The notes: a model not told the origin generated them from the letters alone. A DNA stretch of 64,000 nucleotides from an uncultured Castellaniella sp. (GCF_937988725.1 NZ_CALKHS010000003.1:310001-374000), one strand, 5' to 3'; shown: positions 17,814-28,498, counted from the first letter of the stretch. Program-made: numbers and translations.

Positions 17814-18680
17814 ATGATTCCCGGTGTCGACAATGACAGCATTGTCTATCTGAATGGCGATTACGTCCGCTTGGGCGATGCCAAGATCTCGGTCCTGGAC
17901 CGGGGTTTCATTTTTGGCGACGGCATCTACGAAGTCGTCCCCTGCTATGGGGGCAAGCCCTTCCTGATGCAGAACCACCTGGCCCGCCTGCAGCGCAGCC
18001 TGAAGGCCATCCGCCTGGAGACCGGGCGCGGCATCGCGGACTGGGAAGCGCTGGTCGCGGACATGCTGTCGCGTTCCGGCGCCCGGGGGGATTGCTCGGT
18101 GTATCTGCAGGTCACGCGCGGCGTGGCGAAACGGGATCATGGCTTTCCGGCCGACAGCCAGGCCACGGTCTTTTGCATGGTCTCGCCGTTGAAGCGCCCC
18201 AATGCGCACAAGCGCGGACAGGGCATGACGGCGGTCAGCATGCCCGACGAACGCTGGCTGCACTGTGAAATCAAGTCCGTGTCCCTGCTGGGCAATGTGC
18301 TGGCGAAGCAATACGCCGCGGACGCGGGCGTGGACGAAGTCCTGCAGTTCCGCGACGGCAACCTGTCCGAGGGCTCGTCCTGCAACATCTGGGTGGTCAA
18401 GAACGGCGTAATGCGCGCTCCGGTGCGCGATAACCTCATCCTGGAAGGCATCCGCTACGGCTTCCTGGAACAATTGGCCGCCGATGCCGGCATTCCCTTC
18501 GAGTCCCGGCCGATCCCCAAGGCCGAGGTCGCCGAAGCCGACGAGCTGATGCTTTCGTCGGCCACCAAGGAAGTCCTGCCGATCACGCAATATGACGGCC
18601 GCCCGGTGGGTTCGGGCACACCGGGGCCGGTGTACGCCCGCCTGCGGGCCGCCTACGATCAGGCCATCGCCGCCCTGTGA
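17814..18680 (+). CDS. class IV aminotransferase, D-alanine aminotransferase-like
   Basis: PLP enzyme of 288 residues in the D-amino-acid/branched-chain aminotransferase fold. Motifs are VLDRGFIFGDGIYEVVPCYGG, the PLP-lysine in CEIKSVSLLGNVLAKQ, and DGNLSEGSSCNIWVV. The GDGIYEV motif and 288-residue length fit D-amino-acid transaminase (Dat) better than IlvE. It would convert D-amino acids such as D-alanine, D-aspartate or D-glutamate with 2-oxo acids. Position after a GltIJKL-type importer and across from dadA supports D-amino-acid catabolism. 4-amino-4-deoxychorismate lyase is a less likely alternative. Confidence 0.85.
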   Translation: MIPGVDNDSIVYLNGDYVRLGDAKISVLDRGFIFGDGIYEVVPCYGGKPFLMQNHLARLQRSLKAIRLETGRGIADWEALVADMLSRSGARGDCSVYLQVTRGVAKRDHGFPADSQATVFCMVSPLKRPNAHKRGQGMTAVSMPDERWLHCEIKSVSLLGNVLAKQYAADAGVDEVLQFRDGNLSEGSSCNIWVVKNGVMRAPVRDNLILEGIRYGFLEQLAADAGIPFESRPIPKAEVAEADELMLSSATKEVLPITQYDGRPVGSGTPGPVYARLRAAYDQAIAAL

Positions 18681-18699
18681 TGAGTCCGGACGGCGGGGG

Positions 18700-20205
18700 T
18701 CAGTCCACCTGTCCTCCCGCCGACCACCAGACGAATTGATTCTTGCCGGCGTTCTTCGCCGCGTACATGGCGGTGTCGGCCCGGCCGATCAGGGTATCCA
18801 GGTCCACGCCGTGCAGGGGATACTGCACGGCGCCGATGCTGGCGGAAATCCGCACTTCGATGCCGTCCAGGTCGAACGGCTGGCACAGCGCGTGCAGGAC
18901 GTTGCGGATGATGCGCTCTCCCTCTTCCTGGGTCTGCAGCCCGCCCAGCGCAATGGCGAATTCGTCGCCGCCAAACCGCGCCACCGTGTCTTCCGACGTC
19001 GCCCGGACCTGACGCTTGAGCCGCTGGGCCACCTGCTGCAGCAGAACGTCGCCCGTGACGTGGCCGTAGCTGTCGTTCACGGCCTTGAATCCATCCAGGT
19101 CCAGGTACAGGATGGCGGCCTGCTTCCCGTGGCGGCGGGCGGATTCCAGCGCCCGCAGGCAGCGTTCCTGGAACAGGACGCGGTTGGGCAGCCCGGTCAG
19201 GTGATCATGCCGTGCGGCGTGCGTCAACCGGGATTCGCTGGCCTGCAGGGCCAGGGTGATGGCTCGCTGGCGGCTTATGCCCAGGATCAGGGCGGCGGCA
19301 AAGCCCAGGATCAGGATCGAAGAAGCGCCGGCGGCCAATAGATAGCCGGTGCGCCGGTGCAGGACAGGGGCGACGGCCTCGTCGTAGGCCGTGCCGACCA
19401 CGGCCATCAGGGGGTAGCCGCCCAGCGTGCGGTAGCTGATGATGCGCCGGACGCCGTCCGGATCGGCGCCATCCACGAAATTGCCCGTCGGCTGGTCGGC
19501 GCGGCGGATGAACCAGGGCAGCTTGCGGGCGTCCTCGTTGAAGCTGACTTTGTCGCCCGTCTTGCGCGCGCGGGTATACCCGTCCAGCCCCGTGACTTCC
19601 AGCAAGCCGTGGGCGCCCAGGTCGGCCTGGCGATAGAAATTGGTCAGGTAGGCCGGGTCGATGGCGACGACGACCACTCCGCCGAAGCGCCTGTCCGGCA
19701 GCGTGATCCGCAGGGACAGCGGGATGCGCCATTGCCCCGACACCCGGCCCAGGACGGGGCGGCTGATGAACAGGGTGTCGACGGGGTTGTTGCGTTCCGC
19801 CACGAAGAAGTCCCGGTCCACATAGTTCACATTGGGCGGGGTGTCCTGGGAACTGGCGATGATCGCGCCTTGCTCGTCCACCACGCTGATGATGGTGAAC
19901 ATGTCTTCGCGGATCACGCCCGCCTTGACCCAGCCCCGCAGATCGGGGGGCGTGCCGTGCCGCAGGTAGCCTTCGCGGGCGAAGGCGGCGACCTGTTCGG
20001 CGGCCTTCAGGGTGCGGAAGATGTCCTGCTCGAATGCGATGGTCAGGTTGGAATTGGCCCGCATGGCGGCGTTGACCGCCTGGTCGAGCTCGCTGTCGAT
20101 CCGCTGCTGCACGGCCAGCCAGATGGCGCCGATGACGGCCAGGCACAGCAATGCGGTGGCAAGGCACAGCGGCGTATTGAATGCGTAGCGCTGTTCGGAG
20201 CCCAT
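18700..20205 (-). CDS. membrane diguanylate cyclase with extracytoplasmic sensor domain
   Basis: A 501-residue two-helix membrane protein. TM1 (about 12-32) and TM2 (about 287-310) flank a periplasmic dCACHE-like domain (ISVVDEQGAIIASSQ, YVDRDFFVAERNNPVDTLFIS). The cytoplasmic GGDEF domain has an intact GGDEF in TVARFGGDEFAIALGG, so it should make c-di-GMP. The inhibitory RxxD motif is absent at its usual place (TSED instead), suggesting no product inhibition. Signal is probably a small periplasmic ligand. It is convergent with the aminotransferase gene and divergent from ilvA. Confidence 0.9.
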   Translation of the reverse strand: MGSEQRYAFNTPLCLATALLCLAVIGAIWLAVQQRIDSELDQAVNAAMRANSNLTIAFEQDIFRTLKAAEQVAAFAREGYLRHGTPPDLRGWVKAGVIREDMFTIISVVDEQGAIIASSQDTPPNVNYVDRDFFVAERNNPVDTLFISRPVLGRVSGQWRIPLSLRITLPDRRFGGVVVVAIDPAYLTNFYRQADLGAHGLLEVTGLDGYTRARKTGDKVSFNEDARKLPWFIRRADQPTGNFVDGADPDGVRRIISYRTLGGYPLMAVVGTAYDEAVAPVLHRRTGYLLAAGASSILILGFAAALILGISRQRAITLALQASESRLTHAARHDHLTGLPNRVLFQERCLRALESARRHGKQAAILYLDLDGFKAVNDSYGHVTGDVLLQQVAQRLKRQVRATSEDTVARFGGDEFAIALGGLQTQEEGERIIRNVLHALCQPFDLDGIEVRISASIGAVQYPLHGVDLDTLIGRADTAMYAAKNAGKNQFVWWSAGGQVD

Positions 20206-20384
20206 GGTGTGGTGTGTTCATCTTTTGAAACATTGCCACTGTACCGGTCCCCCGGGTTTTCGTCGAGGGCCGCCTGAAGCGCTGTGGCCGCCGGGCGACG
20301 CGGCGGAGGGGGCGGGGCGGGCGCCGCGGTCCGGTTTTCCCCTGTGATATTCTTTTCAGTTCCCTCCATCATTCTCCGCGTGCC

Positions 20385-21893
20385 ATGTCCGTCGATTATC
20401 TGAAGCGCATTCTGACGTCCAAAGTCTATGACGTCGCTCATGAAACCCCCCTGGACCTGGCCCCCCGAATCAGCAAGCGCATCGGCAACACCGTGCTGCT
20501 CAAGCGCGAGGACACCCAGCCTGTGTTCAGCTTCAAGCTGCGCGGCGCGTACAACAAGATGGCGCACCTGAGCGCCGACGAGCTCAAGCGCGGCGTGATC
20601 GCGGCCTCGGCCGGCAATCATGCCCAGGGCGTCGCGCTCGCCGCCAGCCGCCTGAAATGCAGGGCGGTGATCGTGATGCCCGTGACGACGCCCCAGGTCA
20701 AGATCGACGCGGTGCGCGCCCTGGGCGGCGAGGTCGTGCTGTTTGGCGACAGCTTCACCGACGCGGCCGAGCACGCCGCCGAATTGCAGGCGCGCGACGG
20801 GCTGACCTTCGTGCATCCCTTCGACGATCCGGACGTGATCGCGGGGCAGGGCACGGTGGGCATGGAAATCCTGCGCCAGCACCCGGGCCCCATCGATGCC
20901 GTGTTCGTGGCGATCGGCGGCGGCGGGCTGATTTCCGGCGTGGCGGCCTACATCAAGCAGTTGCGGCCCGACATCCAGGTGATCGGCGTGCAGACGGAAG
21001 ACTCCGACGCCATGATCCGCAGCGTGCGGGCCGGGCGCCGCGTGCGCCTGAACGACGTGGGCCTGTTTTCCGACGGCACGGCGGTCAAGCAGGTCGGCCA
21101 GGAAACCTTCCGCCTGGTGCGGGAGTACGTGGATGATTTCGTGACGGTCGATACGGACGCCATCTGCGCCGGCATCAAGGACGTCTTCCAGGACACGCGC
21201 AGCGTGCTGGAGCCGGCCGGCGCCCTGGCGCTGGCGGGGGCGAAACGCTATGCGGCGCAGCAGAAATGGAAGGGCAAGACCCTGGTGGCCATCACCTGCG
21301 GCGCCAACATGAACTTCGACCGCCTGCGCTTCGTGGCGGAGCGCGCCGACGTGGGCGAAGCCCGCGAGGCGCTGTTCGCCATCACGCTGCCTGAAAAGCG
21401 CGGCAGCTTCCTGCGCCTGTGCGAAGCGGTGGGCCAGCGCGCCGTGACAGAATTCAATTACCGGATCTCCGATGCCGAGCAGGCCCATGTGTACGTCGGG
21501 CTGCAGATCCGCTCGGAACCGGAAATCGAGAAGCTGGCCGCGCATTTCCGCAAGCTGGATTTCCCCACGCTGGACCTGACCGGCAATGAAATGGCCAAGA
21601 CGCACCTGCGCTACATGGTGGGCGGCCATTCGGGCCTGGCCAAGCACGAGGTGCTCTATCGCTTCGAATTTCCGGAGCGCCCGGGCGCCCTGATGAAGTT
21701 CCTGGGCGCCATGAATCCCGACTGGAACATCAGCCTGTTCCATTACCGGAACCAGGGCGACGATTACGGCCGCATCCTGGTCGGCATCCAGGTGCCGCCC
21801 GACGACAAGAAAGCCTTCAAGGACTTCCTGGCGACCCTGGGCTATCCGTACTGGAACGAAACGGAAAACCCGGCCTATCAGCTGTTTCTGTAG
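20385..21893 (+). CDS. ilvA: threonine ammonia-lyase, biosynthetic
   Basis: Converts L-threonine to 2-oxobutanoate and ammonia, the first step of isoleucine synthesis. The 502 residues match the long biosynthetic form. PLP Lys51 is in FSFKLRGAYNKM, the glycine loop is IGGGGLISGVAAYIK, and two ACT-like regulatory domains fill about 335-500 (LPEKRGSFLRLCEAVGQ; FPERPGALMKFLGAMNPDWNISLFHYRNQG), so isoleucine feedback is expected. The 179-bp upstream gap has GC-rich repeats and no leader peptide I could recognise. Ends 12 bp before the convergent phoR. Confidence 0.95.
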   Translation: MSVDYLKRILTSKVYDVAHETPLDLAPRISKRIGNTVLLKREDTQPVFSFKLRGAYNKMAHLSADELKRGVIAASAGNHAQGVALAASRLKCRAVIVMPVTTPQVKIDAVRALGGEVVLFGDSFTDAAEHAAELQARDGLTFVHPFDDPDVIAGQGTVGMEILRQHPGPIDAVFVAIGGGGLISGVAAYIKQLRPDIQVIGVQTEDSDAMIRSVRAGRRVRLNDVGLFSDGTAVKQVGQETFRLVREYVDDFVTVDTDAICAGIKDVFQDTRSVLEPAGALALAGAKRYAAQQKWKGKTLVAITCGANMNFDRLRFVAERADVGEAREALFAITLPEKRGSFLRLCEAVGQRAVTEFNYRISDAEQAHVYVGLQIRSEPEIEKLAAHFRKLDFPTLDLTGNEMAKTHLRYMVGGHSGLAKHEVLYRFEFPERPGALMKFLGAMNPDWNISLFHYRNQGDDYGRILVGIQVPPDDKKAFKDFLATLGYPYWNETENPAYQLFL

Positions 21894-21905
21894 GCCTGCG
21901 GGATT

Positions 21906-23230
21906 TCAGGCCGCGTGTCCCTCCGGGTCCGCGGCCCGGACGGCCGCCGCGCCGACCCGCGCGGCGGGAAAGACGATCGAAAACGCGCTGCCGGCCCCCG
22001 GCGTGCTGGCTATGTCCAGCGCGGCCTGGTGGCGCAGCACCACGTGCTTGGTGATGGCCAGCCCCAGGCCTGTGCCGCCGGTGGCGCGGGACCGCCCCCG
22101 GTCCACCCGGAAAAAGCGCTCGGTCAGGCGAGGAATGTCGTCCGGGGCGATGCCGATGCCGGTGTCGCGCACCTGGTAGCGGGCGCCGCCGTCGGGCCGC
22201 CGTTCCCAGGTCACCGTGATCGTGCCGCCTGCCGGGGTGTAGCGCACGGCGTTGGTCAGCAGGTTGCTGAGCGCCGACGAGAGTTCGCTGTCCTGGCCGA
22301 TGACCTGCAGCGTGTCGTCCACGCGCACCTCGAACCGGTGCTGGCCCTTGGACAGCGCCTGGCATTGGGTCAGGGCCGTGCGGATCAGCGCCGGCACGGG
22401 AACGGGGGTGCCGGGGCCGTTGGGCGTGGTTTCCAGGGACGACAGGGTCAGCAGATCGGCCACCAGCGCCTGCATGTTGTGGGCCTGCTGGGCCATGAGT
22501 TCCAGATAGTGGCGCCGCTGCTCGGCGCTGATGGCCTCTTCGGGCAGGTCCAGCAGTGTTTCCACGAAACCGGACAGCACGGTCAGCGGGGTGCGCATTT
22601 CATGGGAAACGTTGGCGACAAAATCCTTGCGGGTGTTCTCCAGCCGTTCGATCTGGGTGATGTCGCGCGTGACCATCAGGAACTGGCCGACGCCGTAGGG
22701 CGCCAGATGCAGCATCAGGGTGCGGGTCTGGCCGCCGCGGTTCAGGTGCAGGATCAGGGGCTTGTCCCAGCTGTCCTGGCGCGCGTAGCGGGCGAATTCC
22801 GGCGCCCGGATGATGTTCAGGATGCTGTGCCCGCGGTCCTGGCCCTGGTCCAGGCCCAGATGGTCGGCCGCGGTCTGGTTGCACCACAGCAGGGACTTGT
22901 CCGGCGCCAGGGTCAGGGCGCCGTCGGGCAGGGCCTCGGCGGCCAGCAGGGCGCGCTGGAAGTTGCGGCTGCGCTCCTGCAGGTCCAGGCGGTTCTGTTT
23001 CAGCTTGCGGTAGATGGGCGCCAGGACTTCGTCCCAGGGGCCGATCGAGGGAGGCGGCGGGTCGTCGATGTTGCGCACCCAGCGGGCGATGCGGGACAGC
23101 TGCAGGCCGCTGGCCAGGACCATGGCGAGCAGCCCCAGGGCGAAGACCGCCCAGCCGGTGGCGGCGCCCAGCCAGGCGCCCAGCAGCCAGCCGCCCAGCG
23201 CCCAGAGCGCGATGGAAACAAGCGTTTTGG

Positions 23231-23234
<4 letters not shown>
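21906..23234 (-). CDS. phoR: phosphate-regulon sensor histidine kinase
   Basis: A 442-residue kinase. Two adjacent N-terminal membrane helices (about 5-45) are followed by a PAS domain (about 100-200) and the HisKA box FVANVSHEMRTPLTVLSGF. HATPase motifs are NLLTNAVRYTP, DTGIGIAPDDI and GGTGLGLAITKH. The small N-terminal hydrophobic region without a periplasmic domain and the PAS placement match PhoR, which senses phosphate status through the Pst transporter and PhoU. Its ATG overlaps the phoB stop by 4 bp. Confidence 0.93.
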
Positions 23235-23926
<692 letters not shown>

Positions 23927-23960
23927 GACGGATGTGTGAATTCAGGTGTCGTGTTGAGCA

Positions 23961-23978
23961 TGGTCATCATACGGTCAC
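23961..23978 (+). promoter_or_regulatory. weak Pho-box-like direct repeat between phoB and ubiE
   Basis: TGGTCAT - CATA - CGGTCAC keeps the 7+4+7 spacing of a PhoB site and matches the CTGTCAT/CTGTCAC consensus at 5 and 6 of 7 positions. phoB autoregulation is common, but this repeat points toward ubiE rather than phoB, which lowers confidence. Confidence 0.3.
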
Positions 23979-24056
23979 ATTATTTCATTCATGTGACGCC
24001 GCCGCAGCCGGGTTCGGGGATGCCTGAACGGAGGAATGCGGTACGATACGCGGATC

Positions 24057-24821
24057 ATGAGCGAATCATCCCAACAGCCCGGCCAGGGGCCGGAAACCCA
24101 TTTCGGATTCGAGACCGTCCGCGAGGCCGACAAGGCCCATCGCGTGGCCGAGGTCTTCCATTCGGTCGCCAGCCGCTACGACGTGATGAACGATCTGATG
24201 TCGGGCGGCCTGCACCGGGTCTGGAAGGCCTTTACGGTCGGCCGGGCGCAGATCCGCCCGGGCATGCGGGTGCTGGACATCGCCGGGGGCACCGGCGATC
24301 TGGCGCGGGCGTTCGCCAAGCGGGCCGGGCCGACGGGCGAGGTCTGGCTGACCGACATCAACGATTCCATGCTGCGGGTGGGGCGGGACCGCCTGCTGGA
24401 CCGCGGGCTGGTGACGCCGGTGGCGGTGTGCGACGCCGAATGCCTGCCGTTTCCCGATCGGCATTTCGACCGGGTGTCGGTGGCGTTCGGTTTGCGCAAC
24501 ATGACGCACAAGGATCGCGCCCTGGCCGAAATGCATCGGGTGCTGAAGCCCGGCGGCAAGCTGCTGGTGCTGGAATTTTCCCGCGTGGCTCCGCCGCTGG
24601 CGCCCGCCTACGACTGGTATTCCTTCAACATCCTGCCCAAGATCGGCCGGTTCGTGGCGTCCGACGAGGCCAGCTACCGGTACCTGGCGGAATCCATCCG
24701 CATGCATCCGGACCAGGCAACGCTGGCCGACATGCTGCGCACGGCCGGGTTCGGCCGGGTGCAGTATTTCAACATGACGGCCGGCGTGGTGGCGCTGCAC
24801 GAAGGCGTGCGGCTGGACTGA
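24057..24821 (+). CDS. ubiE: UbiE, ubiquinone/menaquinone C-methyltransferase
   Basis: Adds the C-methyl group to 2-polyprenyl-6-methoxy-benzoquinol (ubiquinone) and, where present, demethylmenaquinol. 254 residues with the SAM motif [16 protein letters not shown], and the UbiE signatures [19 protein letters not shown] and [26 protein letters not shown]. The start MSESSQQ was chosen over an ATG 21 bp upstream. It begins the cluster ubiE - Tim44-like - ubiJ - ubiB. Confidence 0.95.
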   Translation: MSESSQQPGQGPETHFGFETVREADKAHRVAEVFHSVASRYDVMNDLMSGGLHRVWKAFTVGRAQIRPGMRVLDIAGGTGDLARAFAKRAGPTGEVWLTDINDSMLRVGRDRLLDRGLVTPVAVCDAECLPFPDRHFDRVSVAFGLRNMTHKDRALAEMHRVLKPGGKLLVLEFSRVAPPLAPAYDWYSFNILPKIGRFVASDEASYRYLAESIRMHPDQATLADMLRTAGFGRVQYFNMTAGVVALHEGVRLD

Positions 24822-24845
24822 TCTCTTCCGTCCCAGGCATTGATC

Positions 24846-24866
24846 GGGGCCGCATGATGCGGCCCC
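24846..24866 (+). terminator. hairpin after ubiE
   Basis: A 10-bp perfect inverted repeat GGGGCCGCAT / ATGCGGCCCC with one central base; the following GTCCGTTTCC is only weakly T-rich. Probable terminator or pause between ubiE and the Tim44-like gene. Confidence 0.55.
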
Positions 24867-25028
24867 GTCCGTTTCCGGGCCCGTCCGTCGGCGGGATGGG
24901 CCGTTCGCGCTTGCGGTTTCTACTGCGAAGCGGGGAAATCTGTGGTAATTTACAGAAATTCAGCTTCCTGTCAGCTTGAGATTCAAGCCGGCAGCCGCAA
25001 GCCGATGAACGATTTCCCAGGAGACTCC

Positions 25029-25991
25029 ATGATTGTTCAAATGCCACGCTGGTTCCTTGCCACGCTGCTGCTGGTTGCGGCCCTGCTGATGCTGGCCGTC
25101 ACCTCCGATGCCCATGCGCGTCGCATGGGCGGCGGCATGAGCTTCGGCCGCCAGTCCTCCAACGTCACGAGTCAGCGCCAGGCGGTCACGCCGCCCACGG
25201 CCACGACGACGCAGCGGTCCGCGACTTCGACGACGGGCGCGGCGGCCGGCACGGCTGCCGCGGGCACCGCCGCCAAAACCGGCATGTCCCGCTGGCTGGG
25301 CCCCATCGCGGGCATCGCGGCCGGCCTGGGCATCGCCGCCCTGCTGTCCAGCATGGGGCTGTCGGGCGCCTTCCTGGAATTCCTGTCCAGCGCCTTGCTG
25401 ATCGGGCTGGTGATCTTCGCCGTCATGTTCCTGGTGCGGCGCCTGCGCGGCGCGCAGCGTCCGCTGGCGGCCGCCGGGGCCGGGGCGGGCAACAGCTATC
25501 GCCAGGCGCAACAGCCGTCCTCCTGGACGCCGCCTGCCTCGGCGGCTCCAGCCGCGTCGGCCGCGCCGGTGATCGAAGCCGTGCCTTCCACCGCCGTCCA
25601 GGATCCGTCCTGGTTCATTCCCGGCGACTTCGACGTGCCGGCCTTCCTGACGCAGGCCAAGCAGCAGTTCACCCAGGTCCAGGCTCTGTGGGACGCGGGC
25701 GACCGCGCCGCGCTGCGCGAGCTGCTGACCGACGATCTGCTGGCGGAAATCACTCCGCGCCTGCCCCAGCCGGGCGAAGGCAATCACACGGAAATCGTGC
25801 TGCTGAACGCCGAACTGCTGGGGATCGAAACCGTGGCGGGCGGCCATCTGGCCAGCGTGCGCTATTCGGGCATGCTGCGCGAAGCCGCCGGCGCCGAGGC
25901 CTTCCGCGTGGAAGAAGTCTGGAATCTGTACAAGGCCGACGGCGCGGGCTGGCTGCTGGCCGGCATCCAGCAGCTGAATCCGCAGTCCTGA
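25029..25991 (+). CDS. Tim44-like domain membrane protein
   Basis: A 320-residue protein with an N-terminal membrane/signal helix (about 8-28), a low-complexity Thr/Ala/Gly segment with RMGGGMSFGRQ (about 35-85), one or two more hydrophobic segments (about 95-140), and a C-terminal Tim44-like domain (about 195-320: FDVPAFLTQAKQQFTQVQALWDAGD, WLLAGIQQLNPQ). It matches the bacterial Tim44/'import inner membrane translocase-like' family of unknown function that usually sits between ubiE and ubiJ in beta-proteobacteria. The ATG has CAGGAG ahead of it; upstream in-frame starts lack this. Confidence 0.82.
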   Translation: MIVQMPRWFLATLLLVAALLMLAVTSDAHARRMGGGMSFGRQSSNVTSQRQAVTPPTATTTQRSATSTTGAAAGTAAAGTAAKTGMSRWLGPIAGIAAGLGIAALLSSMGLSGAFLEFLSSALLIGLVIFAVMFLVRRLRGAQRPLAAAGAGAGNSYRQAQQPSSWTPPASAAPAASAAPVIEAVPSTAVQDPSWFIPGDFDVPAFLTQAKQQFTQVQALWDAGDRAALRELLTDDLLAEITPRLPQPGEGNHTEIVLLNAELLGIETVAGGHLASVRYSGMLREAAGAEAFRVEEVWNLYKADGAGWLLAGIQQLNPQS

Positions 25992-26049
25992 TCCGGCTCG
26001 CGGGGCGGGCCGGGCCTGCATGCCGCGGCCCGAAGCCCCGCATGGGCTC

Positions 26050-26214
26050 AGGGATCCTCTGAACAAGTCGTCGCGCCGCGTGCATCTGCGGATTCGGGTG
26101 GTCTGCGGCGTTGCTCATCCTCGCGATAGCTACGGCTATCGCTGCGGTTCGCGCCTTGCATCCCATCCCGATCCGCAGCGCCCGCTTGCCGCGCGACTTG
26201 TTCAGAGGATCCCT
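26050..26214. repeat. 165-bp fold-back element with 21-bp perfect terminal inverted repeats
   Basis: The outer 21 bp at each end (26050-26070 and 26194-26214) are exact reverse complements. Inside, GCGATAGC/GCTATCGC (8 bp, TACG loop) marks the centre, and the flanks between (e.g. TGCGGATTCGGGTGG against the complement of CCATCCCGATCCGCA) pair imperfectly, so the whole element can fold on itself. It has no coding capacity and no recognisable target duplication. Looks like a MITE or large intergenic repeat inserted between the Tim44-like gene and ubiJ. Confidence 0.75.
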
Positions 26215-26236
26215 TGCCCAAAACCAGTAAACTGAG

Positions 26237-26279
26237 GGTCCGGGAACATCGCCACGGCGTGTCCCGGACCTTCTGTTTT
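26237..26279 (+). terminator. intrinsic terminator upstream of ubiJ
   Basis: A 9-bp stem (GGTCCGGGA / TCCCGGACC) with a 16-nt loop, followed by TTCTGTTTT. It sits after the fold-back element and before ubiJ, so it would end transcription of the Tim44-like gene and isolate ubiJ-ubiB, or act as an attenuator. Confidence 0.7.
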
Positions 26280-26315
26280 CCGGGCTGCCTTGGCCCGGTC
26301 ATCGGTTCCCTGCGC

Positions 26316-26939
26316 ATGAACATATTGCTTCCTCCCTTCCTGCCCCGGCCTGCGGACCTTCTGCTGCGCGGGTTCAATGCCTTGCTGCGCCGGGAACCCT
26401 GGGCGGGCGAACGGCTGGCCAGTCATGCCGGCAAGTCCGTCCGGGTCGCCTCGGGGGCGTGGTCGCTGCAGATCAGCATCGGCTCGGATGGCGCCTTGCA
26501 GGCCTGCGATGCCTCCGTGGTGCCCGACGTCACGCTGTCCATCCCGGCCGACCGCCTGCGCGATCTGCCGGCCGCCTGGCGCGGCCAGGGCCTGGCCGGG
26601 ATCACGGCCCTGGCCCGGATCCAGGGCGATGCGGGTCTGGCGCACCTGGTGTCCGACCTGGCGCGGGACCTGCGCTGGGACGTCGAAGACGATCTGTCCC
26701 GCGTCGTGGGCGACGTGATGGCGGTGCGCCTGGTCCAGGGCGGGCGGCGGCTGGCCGCCGGCGCACGGCTCGGCGCCACGCGGGCGCAGGACAATCTGGC
26801 CGAATACCTGGCCGAAGAATCCGGCATCGGGGTGCGCGGCGCGGATTTCCGCCGCTGGCGCGGCGACCTGAGATCGCTCGAATCCCGGCTGGACCGCCTG
26901 GATGCCCGCCTGCGGCAACTGCCGGGGGCCGCATGCTGA
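26316..26939 (+). CDS. ubiJ: UbiJ, ubiquinone biosynthesis accessory factor (SCP2 domain)
   Basis: A 207-residue protein: an SCP2-like lipid-binding fold (about 1-110, with [23 protein letters not shown]) and a C-terminal coiled segment ([19 protein letters not shown]). UbiJ binds ubiquinone intermediates in the soluble Ubi complex of E. coli. The start MNILLPPF follows the terminator hairpin; the earlier TTG-initiated frame would read through that hairpin. Its stop overlaps the ubiB start by 7 bp. Confidence 0.87.
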   Translation: MNILLPPFLPRPADLLLRGFNALLRREPWAGERLASHAGKSVRVASGAWSLQISIGSDGALQACDASVVPDVTLSIPADRLRDLPAAWRGQGLAGITALARIQGDAGLAHLVSDLARDLRWDVEDDLSRVVGDVMAVRLVQGGRRLAAGARLGATRAQDNLAEYLAEESGIGVRGADFRRWRGDLRSLESRLDRLDARLRQLPGAAC

Positions 26940-28498
26940 CGTTCTGGCGTCTCAGCTACATCTTGTGGGTCGGCCTGCGTTACCGGCTGGACGAGCTGGT
27001 GCTCTCCAGCCTGCAGCATCCCTGGGCGCACAGGCTGCTGCGCCTGATCTGTCTGGGGCATCGCCCGCGCCGCCCCCGGGGCGAGCGGCTGCGGCTGGCC
27101 CTGGAAACCCTGGGGCCGATCTATGTGAAATTCGGCCAGGTGCTGTCCACGCGCCGCGATCTGGTGCCGGCGGACCTGGCCGACGAACTGGCGCGCCTGC
27201 AGGATCGCGTGCCGCCGTTTCCCTCCGACCAGGCGGCGGCCATCATCGAGGAATCCCTGGGGGCGTCGCCCCAGGTCCTGTTCGCGCAGTTCGACCGCGA
27301 TCCGGTCGCCTCCGCCTCGATCGCCCAGGTGCATTTCGCCGTCCTGCACGATGGGCGCGAGGTCGCCGTCAAGGTCCTGCGTCCCGGCATGCGCGAGGCC
27401 ATCGAGCGCGACCTGACCCTGTTGCGCTCGCTGGCCGGCCTGGTCGAACGGCTGGCGCCGGATGGCCGCCGCCTGAAGCCACGCGAGGTCGTCGCCGAAT
27501 TCGACAAGTACCTGCACGATGAATTGGACCTGATCCGCGAGGCGGCCAACTGCAGTCAGCTGCGGCGCAATTTCGGGCCGGATACCGGCCGTGCCGACCT
27601 GCTGCTGGTGCCCGAAGTCGTCTGGGAATTCTGCGCCAGCCAGGTCTTCACCATGCAGCGCATGCGCGGGGTGCCGGTCAGCCGGGTGGCCCAGCTGCGC
27701 GAGCTCGGGGTGGACATCCCCCTGCTGGCTCGCCAGGGCGTGGAAATCTTTTTCATGCAGGTGTTCATCGACGGCTTCTTCCATGCCGACATGCACCCGG
27801 GCAACATCTATGTGTCCGACGGCCCGGATTCCCTGGGGCGCTACATCGCCCTGGATTTCGGCATCGTCGGCTCGCTGTCGGAATTCGACAAGAACTATCT
27901 GGCGCAGAATTTCCTGGCCTTCTTCCGCCGCGATTACCGCCGGGTGGCGCAGCTGCACATCGAATCGGGCTGGGTCCCGCCCACCACCCGCGAAGAAGAA
28001 CTCGAAGGCGCGGTGCGGGCCGTGTGCGAACCCTATTTCGACCGGCCGCTGGCGGAGATCTCCCTGGGGCAGGTGCTGCTGCGCCTGTTCCAGACTTCGC
28101 GCCGCTTCAATGTCGAGATCCAGCCCCAGCTGGTGCTGCTGCAGAAAACCCTGCTGAACGTCGAGGGCATGGGGCGCGAGCTGGACCCGAATCTGGATCT
28201 CTGGCAGACCGCCAAGCCCTTCCTGGAACGCTGGATGCATCAGCGCGTGGGGCTGCGGGGCCTGCGCCAGCGGCTGGACCAGGAAGCCAGCCAGTGGGCG
28301 CAGATCCTGCCGCAGATTCCCCGCCTGGTCTACACCCGCCTGAACCACCCCGATCCGGGCCCCGCCATGCGGGCCGAACTGGAACGGCTGCGCCGCGCCC
28401 AGGAAGGCGCCAATCGCCTGCTGGTCGTCTTGTGCGGCATCCTGGCGGTGGGGCTGGGGGTCGCCGTGTGGGCTTTGACGCGGGGGGGCGGATTATGA
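26933..28498 (+). CDS. ubiB: UbiB, atypical kinase/ATPase for ubiquinone biosynthesis
   Basis: A 521-residue UbiB/ABC1/ADCK family protein. It has the KxGQ motif (KFGQ, 66-69), the Ala-rich loop ASASIAQVH, the ATP-binding Lys in [10 protein letters not shown], catalytic HADMHPGN, and DFG in [11 protein letters not shown] hydrophobic C-terminal segment (about 485-515) anchors it to the inner membrane. Required for efficient ubiquinone synthesis, probably to extract or present lipid intermediates. It is translationally coupled to ubiJ and to the next gene. Confidence 0.95.
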   Translation: MLTFWRLSYILWVGLRYRLDELVLSSLQHPWAHRLLRLICLGHRPRRPRGERLRLALETLGPIYVKFGQVLSTRRDLVPADLADELARLQDRVPPFPSDQAAAIIEESLGASPQVLFAQFDRDPVASASIAQVHFAVLHDGREVAVKVLRPGMREAIERDLTLLRSLAGLVERLAPDGRRLKPREVVAEFDKYLHDELDLIREAANCSQLRRNFGPDTGRADLLLVPEVVWEFCASQVFTMQRMRGVPVSRVAQLRELGVDIPLLARQGVEIFFMQVFIDGFFHADMHPGNIYVSDGPDSLGRYIALDFGIVGSLSEFDKNYLAQNFLAFFRRDYRRVAQLHIESGWVPPTTREEELEGAVRAVCEPYFDRPLAEISLGQVLLRLFQTSRRFNVEIQPQLVLLQKTLLNVEGMGRELDPNLDLWQTAKPFLERWMHQRVGLRGLRQRLDQEASQWAQILPQIPRLVYTRLNHPDPGPAMRAELERLRRAQEGANRLLVVLCGILAVGLGVAVWALTRGGGL

